DNA from: Pigmentiphaga sp.
GTDB lineage: Bacteria; Pseudomonadota; Gammaproteobacteria; Burkholderiales; Burkholderiaceae_B
Length of the DNA: 64,000 nt
Direction: 5' to 3'
Assembly: GCA_023228945.1 (NCBI GenBank)
Contig: JALOAI010000010.1
Location: forward strand, 62,001 to 126,000
Shown here: positions 9,105 through 16,101 of the stretch, one piece after another
How the letters are laid out: every line of letters begins with the position of its first letter
How positions within the stretch are numbered: position 1 is the first letter of the stretch
Program-made: the position numbers and the translations under genes
The notes under the pieces: generated by a model
What the model saw: the letters and a program-made list of their open reading frames with translations, nothing else
The model's database searches: none
Told to the model about the DNA's origin: nothing

Positions 9105-9934
9105 CGGCGTGCGAGGCTTGTTGCAGACTCGGCGGGTTTGGCCTGTTCGCGAAAGGCTTTGGGCGTTTGGCCGGTTTGTTCGCGAAAGGCGGTGGCGAAG
9201 TTGGCCGAGCTGGAGAAGCCGAGCTCGTCCGCAATGGCGGCGATCGGCAAATGACTGGTACGCAGCAGGGTTTGCGCCCACTCCAGCCGGCGCTGCCGCA
9301 CGAAGGCGAAAACCGTCGTCCCCAGTTTGTTGCGAAATGCCTGGGACAACCGTTTGTCATAGGTGCCGAGGGCTTGTGCGAGCGCGGCCAGGGAGGGCGG
9401 GCTTTGCAGATGATCATCGAGCAGGCGCTGGGCGGCTTCGACCAGGATTTGCTCGGGGTCGATCGGTGCGATATCGGCGGGCGCCGGGGTTGCCTTGGTA
9501 TCGGAGACGACGGCTGCGGGAAGGAATGCGTTCGGAAAGGTATAGCCCAGCGTTTGCAAATGTACCCGTATCCGGGCAAGAACTTCCTCGGCGGCGAAGG
9601 GTTTGAGGATGTAGTCGACGCCGCCGATCCGCAGCCCTTCCAGCCTATCGTCGAGATCGCTGGCCGAGGTCAGAAAGAGGATGGGAATATGCCGCGTGGC
9701 GGGATCGCTCTTGAGCAAGCGGCAAGTGCCAAAGCCATCGAGGCGCGGCATGCGGACATCGAGCAGGATCAGGTCGGGCCTGAGGGCCTGCGCCCGTTGG
9801 CAGCCTTGGGTTCCGTCGAAAGCGACGCTCAGGCGAAAGCGTTCTTGCCGCAGCAGTTCGACCAATAAGCGTAGGTTTTCGACATGATCATCGATCAACA
9901 ACACGTGAGGACGGGAAGCGGGGGCAGGGGTCAT
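9101..9934 (-). CDS. Response regulator with AraC-type DNA-binding domain
   Basis: A 277-residue two-domain protein. Residues about 8-125 form a receiver domain with acidic pocket (LLIDDH), phospho-acceptor aspartate (LILLDVRMP) and conserved lysine (YILKPFA). Residues about 170-270 form an AraC/XylS helix-turn-helix region (LAALAQAL and IAAIADELGFSSSANFATAFREQTGQTP, with the typical second helix). It is thus a phosphorylation-controlled transcription factor. The best partner visible is the truncated histidine kinase at the start of the window, and likely targets are the TonB receptor or the adhesin gene between them; this is inference from position. Confidence 0.9.
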   Translation of the reverse strand: MTPAPASRPHVLLIDDHVENLRLLVELLRQERFRLSVAFDGTQGCQRAQALRPDLILLDVRMPRLDGFGTCRLLKSDPATRHIPILFLTSASDLDDRLEGLRIGGVDYILKPFAAEEVLARIRVHLQTLGYTFPNAFLPAAVVSDTKATPAPADIAPIDPEQILVEAAQRLLDDHLQSPPSLAALAQALGTYDKRLSQAFRNKLGTTVFAFVRQRRLEWAQTLLRTSHLPIAAIADELGFSSSANFATAFREQTGQTPKAFREQAKPAESATSLARR

Positions 9935-10437
9935 GAAGGCCGGGCGATACCGAGGCGTCGCGACGCTGATGGCGGTTTGGGGGCTGGTGAGTCATGTCTC
10001 GCCACGAAGGCTACCACACTCCCCTCCCGGCGCCGAGCGGAGCACTTGCCGCCCGGAGTTCTTCAAGAATTCACTCTTTTGTAAGATGATTGATCTCCGC
10101 CATCCAGTGGACAGATCATGAGTTCGAATTCCTGCAACGACTCCGCACAGGTGTCACACGCCGGTTCCTTCGGGCTGGCTCAGCAGTACCGCACGGGCGA
10201 TGCTTTCATGCTGACCGCGCTGGGTCTCTATGCTTGGGCGACGCTGATGTCCGCGGCCGCCTGGCGGCACGCGATAACCAGGAACTCGATGATCGCACGC
10301 GCGAGGCCACTTTAAGCCTGGAAGACGTCGCGGCTCGGAGGCGCCGGGTCAGTGCCCAGGTGGGCCATGGCGCCGAAGGCGCCCGGGCGTTGCAGGGTCA
10401 ACGTCGAGGGCCTGGTGCGGTCGCTGGCCGTGTTCCG
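9935..10437. other. Spacer with a possible gene remnant
   Basis: This 503-bp stretch lies between the response-regulator start and the TetR stop. It contains the short frame 10118-10315 described separately and, at about 10020-10060, a poor match to the repeat family found at 11363 (it ends in CCGGAGTTCTTCA). A GGCGCCGAAGGCGCC hairpin lies at about 10370. Nothing else could be identified. It may mark the left edge of the catabolic island. Confidence 0.35.
10118..10315 (+). CDS. Short open frame, possible truncated membrane protein
   Basis: The frame encodes 65 residues starting MSSNSCND, with a weak GTGGAC sequence upstream. Residues 30-50 (FMLTALGLYAWATLMSAAAW) could span a membrane. The frame then stops, while the neighbouring frame stays open with a charged sequence (RDNQELDDRTREATLSLED), which would fit a frameshifted gene. 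I do not recognise either part. It may equally be a chance frame. Confidence 0.25.
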   Translation: MSSNSCNDSAQVSHAGSFGLAQQYRTGDAFMLTALGLYAWATLMSAAAWRHAITRNSMIARARPL

Positions 10438-11175
10438 TCAAGGCGGCGGCGCAGCGGATCGTGCCATTGGCGCGTCTTGGCGGACCGCGACCACACGATC
10501 CACGAAGTCCAGCATGAGCTGTTTGAGCTGGCCGAGCTCTGCGCCATCATGCAATAGGTATTGCAACATGACCCCGCGCATGGCGCCCATGATCATCATG
10601 GCTGTCGCCGCTGGGTCGAGATCGTCGCGGATCTCTTTTTTTTGCTGGCCCGCCTTGATGTTTGCCTCAAGCCCGGCCAGCGATTGCAGGTTGTAGGTGG
10701 CAATGCCGGCACGCATGCCCGTGCCGTCGAGAAGGGCCTCGGACATCATGATCAGCGCTGCCCGTATATAGGCGGAGTGGTGTTCGTTAGCGTCAAAATA
10801 CAGGCTGATTCCTGCGCGAAGACTGTCTAAGCCGGGCGTGCGTTTCGGCGAGGTTCTACGCAGCGTGTTGAAATGTGTGCCGATTTGCAAAGCCAACTGT
10901 TCGAGCAGCCCTTCCTTGCTGCCAAAACAGTGAGCTGGAAGCCCGCGGCTATAGCCTGCCGCGGTGCCGACATCCGCCAGCGTCATCCGCAAGGAGCCGC
11001 GTTTTGCCACGATCTCCAGTGCTGCGTTTAAAAGACGCTCCTCGGCGGCGGCTCGCCTGCTTTCCTGTGTTTTGGGTTGCCGGGCGGCTGACGGCGCTTG
11101 TTTCGGTGCCGGTGTCGTGGCGGCTTTCCGTTTGGCGGGAGTCTTTGACGAAGTAGCCTGTGTCCGCTGGGGCAT
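10438..11175 (-). CDS. TetR/AcrR-family transcriptional regulator
   Basis: A regulator of 245 residues. A basic, low-complexity N-terminal tail (about 35 residues rich in Lys, Ala, Pro) precedes the TetR helix-turn-helix (LNAALEIVAKRG, MTLADVGTAAGYSRG, HCFGSKEGLLEQL), and the remainder is the helical ligand-binding domain. I chose the ATG at 11175, which has GGAA at a suitable distance; an upstream ATG at 11190 would add five residues. It is divergent from the Bug gene, and a 22-bp palindrome lies in the shared region, with a near-identical copy over the promoter of the SDR operon. It is therefore probably an autoregulated repressor of the whole catabolic cluster, released by a CoA-ester or acid intermediate; the effector is unknown. 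Confidence 0.88.
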   Translation of the reverse strand: MPQRTQATSSKTPAKRKAATTPAPKQAPSAARQPKTQESRRAAAEERLLNAALEIVAKRGSLRMTLADVGTAAGYSRGLPAHCFGSKEGLLEQLALQIGTHFNTLRRTSPKRTPGLDSLRAGISLYFDANEHHSAYIRAALIMMSEALLDGTGMRAGIATYNLQSLAGLEANIKAGQQKKEIRDDLDPAATAMMIMGAMRGVMLQYLLHDGAELGQLKQLMLDFVDRVVAVRQDAPMARSAAPPP

Positions 11176-11242
11176 GACGGAACTTTCCATGCTGGTCGGT
11201 AGGAGAGGGGGATGGTATCACTCTCATCGTGGCGCAGATATA

Positions 11243-11264
11243 ACTTGCTATTCAACAAGCAAGT
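11243..11264. promoter_or_regulatory. Probable TetR operator, copy 1
   Basis: A 22-bp imperfect palindrome with arms ACTTGCT and AAGCAAGT around a central TCAA. It matches the site at 13849-13870 in 19 of 22 positions. It lies between the divergent tetR and Bug genes and covers the proposed -35 element of the Bug promoter, where bound repressor would block transcription. Confidence 0.7.
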
Positions 11265-11273
11265 AAATAGAAT
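11245..11273 (+). promoter_or_regulatory. Proposed promoter of the Bug gene
   Basis: TTGCTA (11245-11250) and TAGAAT (11268-11273) are separated by 17 bp and resemble a sigma-70 promoter. The -35 element is inside the operator. A leader of roughly 180 nt would follow, containing the first copy of the structured repeat. Confidence 0.5.
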
Positions 11274-11362
11274 TTGGTGTCGGGTGACGGGGTTTGAAGT
11301 GAAGGGGTAGACCGCACACCGACGATGGCCCGGAGTACAAAAAAAGCGAGGTCAGCTCATGC

Positions 11363-11426
11363 GGGAGCCTAAGGCTCCCGTGAATTGGGAGCGGAGAGAT
11401 TCCGGCGTTGAGGCCGGGGTTCTTCA
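11363..11426 (+). repeat. Structured intergenic repeat, copy A
   Basis: This copy lies in the 5' leader of the Bug gene. It shows GGGAGCC-TAA-GGCTCCC, whose right arm can instead pair with the following GGGAGC, then GCGGAGAG, a CGGC/GCCG hairpin and the end motif TTCTTCA. The two alternative stems exclude each other. Copies B, C and D share the layout. Confidence 0.6.
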
Positions 11427-11460
11427 TCAGTGGCCGGAAGTCAGGAATCTTGGGAGACAC

Positions 11461-12438
11461 ATGATGAGCATTTGCAGGCGTACATTTTCAATCGCGGTAT
11501 GTGGCCTTGCCGCGCTTCAGCCTTTTGGGGTTTGGGCGGCCGACACGTCTTATCCGAATCGTGCCATTACGATCGTGGTCCCCTATGGGCCAGGTGGTGT
11601 GTCGGACGTCGTCGGGAGGGCGTTGGGGGACCAACTCAGTCAACAACTCAAGCAGCCGGTGGTGATCGAAAACAGGGCGGGGGCAGCGGGCATCATCGGC
11701 AGTGCCTATGTCGCGCGCGCAAAGCCGGATGGCTATACGCTGCTGATAGGCAATAACGGGTCTCACGCCATTGTTCCGCTGCTTCGCAAGGTCAAACCTT
11801 TCGATCCTCTCAAAGACTTCACGCTGATCTCTTCGGCCCTGGAATCCTCCAACTTTCTGGCGGTCAATCAGAGTACGCCGGTAACGAACGTCGCTGAGTT
11901 CATCGAGTGGGCCAAAACCAGCAAGGAGCCCTTGACCTACGGAACGCCCGGCCTTGGCTCATTTGGCCATATGACGACTGAGCTCATGCTGGAAGGGCTG
12001 GGCATCGAGGCCACTCACATACCTTACAAAGGAACTGGGCCTGCTCTCGTCGACCTTCTCGGCAATCAAATCCAATTCATGGTGGATCCAGCCGTGATCC
12101 TGCCGGCTCATGTGGATAGGCTTCGCGTTCTGGCGTCCGCGGCCCCGGAACGTTTTCCGGGTGCTCCGGATATCCCGACATTCAAAGAGCTGGGGCATGA
12201 ATTTTCCATCAAAGGCTGGCAAGGCCTCATGGCACCCGCCGGTTTGCCGGACGACATTCGCGACAAACTGGCCGCGGCTGTTGCCATCGCCGCGCAAGAT
12301 CCGTCGTTCCAACAGATGCTGGCGGGGGTCGGCTCTGTCGCCGTGGCGGATGGGCCTCAGGGTTTTACCAAACGGATGCAGCAGGACATCGCCCTTTACA
12401 CCTCGATCAAGGAGCGCGTTGGCCTCCAGGAAGAATAA
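11461..12438 (+). CDS. Bug-family periplasmic solute receptor
   Basis: A 325-residue tripartite-tricarboxylate-type binding protein. It has a signal peptide (SIAVCGLAALQPFGVWA, cleavage near residue 23), then the family opening YPNRAITIVVPYGPGG, VVIENRAGAAG and ARAKPDGYTLL. I chose the ATG at 11461, next to an ATG at 11464, because GGGAG precedes it; the frame is open further upstream but lacks a start signal. Such receptors hand carboxylic acids to TctAB-type transporters, and many are orphans without transporter genes beside them, as here. Being first in the TetR-controlled cluster, it probably captures the acid that the downstream enzymes degrade. Confidence 0.9.
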   Translation: MMSICRRTFSIAVCGLAALQPFGVWAADTSYPNRAITIVVPYGPGGVSDVVGRALGDQLSQQLKQPVVIENRAGAAGIIGSAYVARAKPDGYTLLIGNNGSHAIVPLLRKVKPFDPLKDFTLISSALESSNFLAVNQSTPVTNVAEFIEWAKTSKEPLTYGTPGLGSFGHMTTELMLEGLGIEATHIPYKGTGPALVDLLGNQIQFMVDPAVILPAHVDRLRVLASAAPERFPGAPDIPTFKELGHEFSIKGWQGLMAPAGLPDDIRDKLAAAVAIAAQDPSFQQMLAGVGSVAVADGPQGFTKRMQQDIALYTSIKERVGLQEE

Positions 12439-12543
12439 TTCTGTACGGCAGCCAACTGGCGATCGTTGATTAACCCGCTACAGCGGATATCCACACCGGC
12501 CTGACTGCTACCCGCTGGGTTGCAGGCAGTGGAATTTTGCAGC

Positions 12544-13341
12544 ATGAAGAACGTCATGACCGAGCAACTTCTTGAAAGGGCGGCGGATGGCATCGTCCGT
12601 CTGACGATGAATCGACCTGAGCGGCGCAATGCGCTCTCTTCAGAAATGCTCGATGCATTGGTCGATGCCTTGCACCGGCACGCGATGGACCCCGGGTCGC
12701 GGGTCGTTGTATTGACCGGCGCCGGTGCCACGTTTTGCGCGGGTGGAGACGTTGGCGGGATGAGCGCAAGGCACGAGATGAGCTTTGAAGAACGTGTCGA
12801 GGATATGCGGCAACGCCACCAGGCGATCCAGGCGCTTTTGACGTTCCCGAAGCCGCTGATCGCACGTATCAAAGGGGCAGCGACGGGAGCCGGATTGTGT
12901 TTTGCGCTTGCCTGCGATTTCCGCGTGGCCGCACGCTCGTCCCGATATGGTACGGCCTTCGCGCGCTTGGCATTCTCTGGAGACAATGGCGTAACCTGGC
13001 TGCTTTCCAGAATCGTGGGCGCCGCCAAGGCACGCGAGTTACTTATGCTGGCCGATTTGGTGGGAGCGGAACAAGCGCTGGCGTTTGGCATGTTGACGGA
13101 GGTGGTCGATGACGACCAGTTGGACGAATCGGTCGATGCCTTGGCGAGCCGGCTGGCGTCAGGGCCAACCGTAGCGCTTGGCTACATCAAGAAGAATCTG
13201 GAAGAGGTGGCGTGTCTCGGGTTCTCCGATGCACTGATGCGGGAAACCTTTCACCAGGTGCGATGCGCCCAGAGCGCCGATCATAAGGAAGCGGTGGCGG
13301 CTTTCATGGAGAAACGTCCGGTCAGGTTCAGCGGTGCCTAG
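12544..13341 (+). CDS. Enoyl-CoA hydratase/isomerase family protein
   Basis: A 265-residue crotonase-fold enzyme. Family marks are RPERRNALS near the start, the oxyanion-hole segments FCAGGDVGGM and KGAATGAGLCFALACDFRVAA, and the C-terminal helix region. It should add water to, or isomerise, an enoyl-CoA in the cytoplasm. Starts at 12544 (MKNVMTEQ) and 12556 (MTEQ) are both possible; neither has a strong ribosome-binding site, so the choice is uncertain. It lies 105 bp after the Bug gene in the same direction, probably in one operon. The substrate-side residues do not let me tell hydratase from isomerase or hydrolase. Confidence 0.87.
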   Translation: MKNVMTEQLLERAADGIVRLTMNRPERRNALSSEMLDALVDALHRHAMDPGSRVVVLTGAGATFCAGGDVGGMSARHEMSFEERVEDMRQRHQAIQALLTFPKPLIARIKGAATGAGLCFALACDFRVAARSSRYGTAFARLAFSGDNGVTWLLSRIVGAAKARELLMLADLVGAEQALAFGMLTEVVDDDQLDESVDALASRLASGPTVALGYIKKNLEEVACLGFSDALMRETFHQVRCAQSADHKEAVAAFMEKRPVRFSGA

Positions 13342-13347
13342 TTGCCT

Positions 13348-13409
13348 GGAGCCGAAGGCTCCCCCAAAGGGTGGCGGAGAGGCTCTGGCCCCGGGTCGGA
13401 GTTCTTCAC
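13348..13409 (+). repeat. Structured intergenic repeat, copy B
   Basis: This copy starts 6 bp after the hydratase stop codon. It shows GGAGCC-GAA-GGCTCC, then CCC-AAA-GGG, GGCGGAGAG, a weaker third hairpin around GGCCCCGGGTC, and the end motif GAGTTCTTCAC. Confidence 0.6.
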
Positions 13410-13454
13410 CACGTCACAGACGTCCCAATTAAATGGGTTATCAAATTCGCGCTG

Positions 13455-13613
13455 ATGATGAGTGATATGGACATTAACAAGTGCTTGGATTTTCCAAATC
13501 TAAGCCGGCTTATGGCACCGAGATCCGTCATGCTAGTGGATGCTTCTGAGCGACCGGCCAGTATGGGGCGGGCTGCTTTGGAGAACGTGGTTCGGCATTC
13601 GCCATCGCGTTGA
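13455..13613 (+). pseudogene. Remnant of an acyl-CoA synthetase CoA-binding domain
   Basis: The frame from 13455 encodes about 52 residues. The stretch LMAPRSVMLVDASERPASM followed by GRAALENVV resembles the opening of the CoA-binding domain of ADP-forming acyl-CoA synthetases, where PxSVAVIGAS and GRxVLxNL are usual. The reading ends at a stop right after this, and no continuation is found in the other frames. I infer a decayed second acyl-CoA ligase gene within the island; the match is by eye and short. Confidence 0.4.
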
Positions 13614-13692
13614 TTACGCAGGGAGGCAGGGTGGGCAGGGCTGTCCTGCAGAGCCTTGGCAAAGGCGGGGTCAAGCGAGGTGCTCTCGATGC

Positions 13693-13754
13693 GGCGCCAA
13701 AGGCGCCCCGCTTCGTGGCGGAGAGGTTCCGGCCGAGAGGCCGGAGCGCTTCAC
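13693..13754 (+). repeat. Structured intergenic repeat, copy C
   Basis: In this copy the first stem is GGCGCC-AAA-GGCGCC instead of the GGAGCC/GGCTCC of copies B and D, a paired change that keeps the helix. It is followed by TGGCGGAGAG, a CCGGCC-GAGA-GGCCGG hairpin with a GNRA-type loop, and GAGCGCTTCAC. It lies about 95 bp upstream of the second operator. Confidence 0.6.
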
Positions 13755-13848
13755 GAATCACCGTCTTGGTGGCGCCGCCGGTGTGCTATCGGCAGTCATT
13801 GGGAAAGAGAAGGTTGTCAAGATTCGCAACAGATTCATCGCATTATAA

Positions 13849-13870
13849 ACTTGCTTGTCAATAAGCAAGT
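13849..13870. promoter_or_regulatory. Probable TetR operator, copy 2
   Basis: A 22-bp palindrome with arms ACTTGCT and AAGCAAGT around TCAA, matching the site upstream of the Bug gene at 19 of 22 positions. It overlaps the -35 element of the proposed promoter of the SDR operon, the expected place for repression. Confidence 0.7.
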
Positions 13871-13882
13871 ATGTGCTATCAT
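13855..13882 (+). promoter_or_regulatory. Proposed promoter of the SDR-to-DUF35 operon
   Basis: TTGTCA (13855-13860) and TATCAT (13877-13882) stand 16 bp apart, followed by a leader of about 35 nt to the SDR start. The -35 box lies within the palindromic operator. A good ribosome-binding site (AGGAGAAAGG) precedes the ATG at 13926. Confidence 0.55.
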
Positions 13883-13925
13883 TTTTAAGTGTAATGAAGA
13901 ATCGAAAGAATCCTAGGAGAAAGGT

Positions 13926-14849
13926 ATGGCAGTCAATAAGAAGTACATGCCGGGAAAGGCCGTTGTAGTGACCGGCGGCGGTCGCGGGATCGGTCGTGCA
14001 ATTTCCATCGAAATGGCAAGGCACGGGGCCAAGGTGGTGGTCAATGATGCGGGCTTGAGTCTTGGTGGAGATCCCGAAGCCAGCTCGCCTGCCGAGGAAG
14101 TCGTGAGTCTGATCCGGGCCGAGGGTGGGGAAGCTGTCGTGTGTACCGATAGCGTTACCGAATATCGCGGAGCCGAGCGGATCGTGGGCGCGGCGCTGGA
14201 TAGCTTTGGCCGCATCGACGCGGTGGTCAACAATGCGGGCATCCTTCGCGATGGCATGTTTTTCAAGATGAGCGCCGAAGACTGGGATGCGGTGCTGAAG
14301 GTCCATCTGTATGGGAGCTTCAATGTCAGCCGCGTGGCCTCCGAGCACTTCAAGAAGCAGAGCTCGGGCGCTTTCGTTCACATGACATCCACTTCAGGAC
14401 TCGTGGGCAACTTCGGCCAGGCCAATTATGCCGCGGCCAAGATGGGTATTCTCGGACTTTCAAAGTCCATCGCTCTTGACCTGGCGCGCTACAACGGTCG
14501 CTCCAACTGCATCTCACCATTTGCCTGGAGTCGGATGGTGGGGTCGATTCCGTCCAACACGCCCGATGCCGATTTGCGTGTCGAGAAGTCCAAGTCGCTG
14601 GCGCCCGAGAAGATCGCCAACGCGGCGGTGTTCCTGGCCAGTGATGCCGCACGCGATATCACCGGCCAGATTTTTGCGGTGCGTAAGAACGAGATCTTCC
14701 TGATCAGCCAGCCCCGTCCGCTGCGTTCGATGCATCGAGACGAAGGCTGGACTCCTGAAACCCTGGAGAGCCACCTGCTGCCGGCGCTGAAACCTTCGCT
14801 GGTGCCGTTGGATCGTTCGGCAGATGTTTTCTCCTGGGATCCGGTGTAA
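13926..14849 (+). CDS. SDR dehydrogenase, MFE-2-type 3-hydroxyacyl-CoA dehydrogenase-like
   Basis: A 307-residue short-chain dehydrogenase. It has the cofactor loop TGGGRGIG, the NNAGI strand motif, catalytic serine (MTSTSG) and YAAAK. It is longer than a typical 250-residue SDR; the N-terminal insertion after the first beta strand (NDAGLSLGGD) and the C-terminal extension match the dehydrogenase part of peroxisomal multifunctional enzyme type 2. The likely reaction is oxidation of a 3-hydroxyacyl-CoA to the 3-ketoacyl-CoA with NAD. It heads the operon, with the acyl-CoA dehydrogenase and MaoC-type hydratase directly behind it, so the three could carry out consecutive beta-oxidation steps. 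Confidence 0.85.
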   Translation: MAVNKKYMPGKAVVVTGGGRGIGRAISIEMARHGAKVVVNDAGLSLGGDPEASSPAEEVVSLIRAEGGEAVVCTDSVTEYRGAERIVGAALDSFGRIDAVVNNAGILRDGMFFKMSAEDWDAVLKVHLYGSFNVSRVASEHFKKQSSGAFVHMTSTSGLVGNFGQANYAAAKMGILGLSKSIALDLARYNGRSNCISPFAWSRMVGSIPSNTPDADLRVEKSKSLAPEKIANAAVFLASDAARDITGQIFAVRKNEIFLISQPRPLRSMHRDEGWTPETLESHLLPALKPSLVPLDRSADVFSWDPV

Positions 14850-14859
14850 GGGTGGCAAA

Positions 14860-16092
14860 ATGGACTTGACCTATCCGGAGGAACTGGTCGCGATTGGCGA
14901 CTCTTTAGTGCGATTCATCGACCGCGAGGTGGTGTCGCTCGAACAGTCCAATGCCGAGCTGCTGAAAAGTGAGCGCAATGTCTATGACGCCACGGGCCGT
15001 TACGTACCCAAAGTGCTTGAGTTGCGGCGGCAGGTGCGCATGCGTTCTGCCGAGCTGGGTTTCTACAATCTTTTTGGCGAGCCGGCCTTGGGTGGCGAAG
15101 GCCTGGGTGCCGTGGCGGCCATCTACCTGCAAGAGCTGCTCAATCACCGCTATGGCCCCGAGCGGTTGTTGATCCAGACGGTGGTGCTGCCGTCGCCGTT
15201 TACCAATGGGCTGACTCCTGTGCTGACGCACCTTGCGACCGAGGTGTTCGAGCGGTTTGGTCACGATATCCGGAATGGCAGCAAAACCTTATGCTTCGCT
15301 TTGTCGGAGCCAGACGCTGGCTCCGACGTTTTCTCGTTGAAGACGCGTGCCGTGCGTGAAGGCGATGAGTGGATCATCAACGGCAGCAAACAATGGATCA
15401 CCAACTCGCCCTATGCGGACTTCGCGCTGGTGTTTGCTATCACCCACGATGAGCTTTTTCGTAACCGTCAGGGTGGGGTGACGGGCTTTTTCGTGCCGAC
15501 TGACACCCCGGGATTCTCGGTACCGGGGATTATTCCCGTTATGGGTCATTTGGGCGGTGAAACGGGTATCGTCGCACTCGATGGCGTACGTGTCCCAGAC
15601 GAGTATCGTCTGGGAGCGGTGGACAGCGGCCTGCAAGTCGCTTTGCATGGCGTCAACACGGGCCGGCTGAGTATGGCAGGAACTTGCGTCGGGCTGGCTC
15701 GCTGGGCACTGGATCAGGCCGTCGAGTATGCCAAGGTGCGCAAGACTTTCGGCAAGCCCATTGGCGAGCATCAAGCGGTGCAATTCCTGCTTGCCAATAG
15801 CGCGATCGATATCTATGCCGTCAAGAGCATGACGCAAAACCTTGCCTGGCGTATCGATCAGGGGCAACCCTCGATCAAGGAGCTATCTATGGTGAAAGCG
15901 GCCGCCACCGAAATGCTCGGCCGGGTGATGGATCGCTGCATGGAAGTCCACGGAGGTATGGGCCTGACCAACGAGCTGCGTCTGGAGGCAGGCTTTCGTT
16001 ACGCGCGCCTGCTGAGAATTCCCGATGGCACCGCTGAGATTCAACGCCGTTCGATCGCACAGCAGATGCTGCGTGGCGACACTTCGCTTTAA
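14860..16092 (+). CDS. Acyl-CoA dehydrogenase
   Basis: A 410-residue flavoprotein that should oxidise an acyl-CoA to the 2-enoyl-CoA, passing electrons to ETF. Family marks are the FAD/substrate segment ALSEPDAGSD, WITNSPYADF, RKTFGKPIGEHQAVQ and MEVHGGMGLTNE. The ATG at 14860 has a GGGTGG ribosome-binding site and lies 10 bp after the SDR stop. In the position where medium-chain enzymes carry the catalytic glutamate (YEGT), this protein has aspartate (PDGTAEIQ), as seen in some ACAD10/11-like relatives. Its acyl specificity is therefore probably not that of straight-chain fatty acids, but that remains inference. Confidence 0.9.
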   Translation: MDLTYPEELVAIGDSLVRFIDREVVSLEQSNAELLKSERNVYDATGRYVPKVLELRRQVRMRSAELGFYNLFGEPALGGEGLGAVAAIYLQELLNHRYGPERLLIQTVVLPSPFTNGLTPVLTHLATEVFERFGHDIRNGSKTLCFALSEPDAGSDVFSLKTRAVREGDEWIINGSKQWITNSPYADFALVFAITHDELFRNRQGGVTGFFVPTDTPGFSVPGIIPVMGHLGGETGIVALDGVRVPDEYRLGAVDSGLQVALHGVNTGRLSMAGTCVGLARWALDQAVEYAKVRKTFGKPIGEHQAVQFLLANSAIDIYAVKSMTQNLAWRIDQGQPSIKELSMVKAAATEMLGRVMDRCMEVHGGMGLTNELRLEAGFRYARLLRIPDGTAEIQRRSIAQQMLRGDTSL

Positions 16093-16101
16093 GAGGACTC
16101 C

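Noticed and set aside
10360..10395. GGCGCCGAAGGCGCC hairpin as a fifth intact repeat copy
   Set aside because: Only the first stem matches; the GCGGAGA motif, third hairpin and TCTTCA end are absent.
13348..13409. Glycine riboswitch in the repeat element (GCCGAAGG and GGAGAG motifs)
   Set aside because: The motifs occur in the wrong order and spacing for the glycine aptamer, and the genes nearby are unrelated to glycine.
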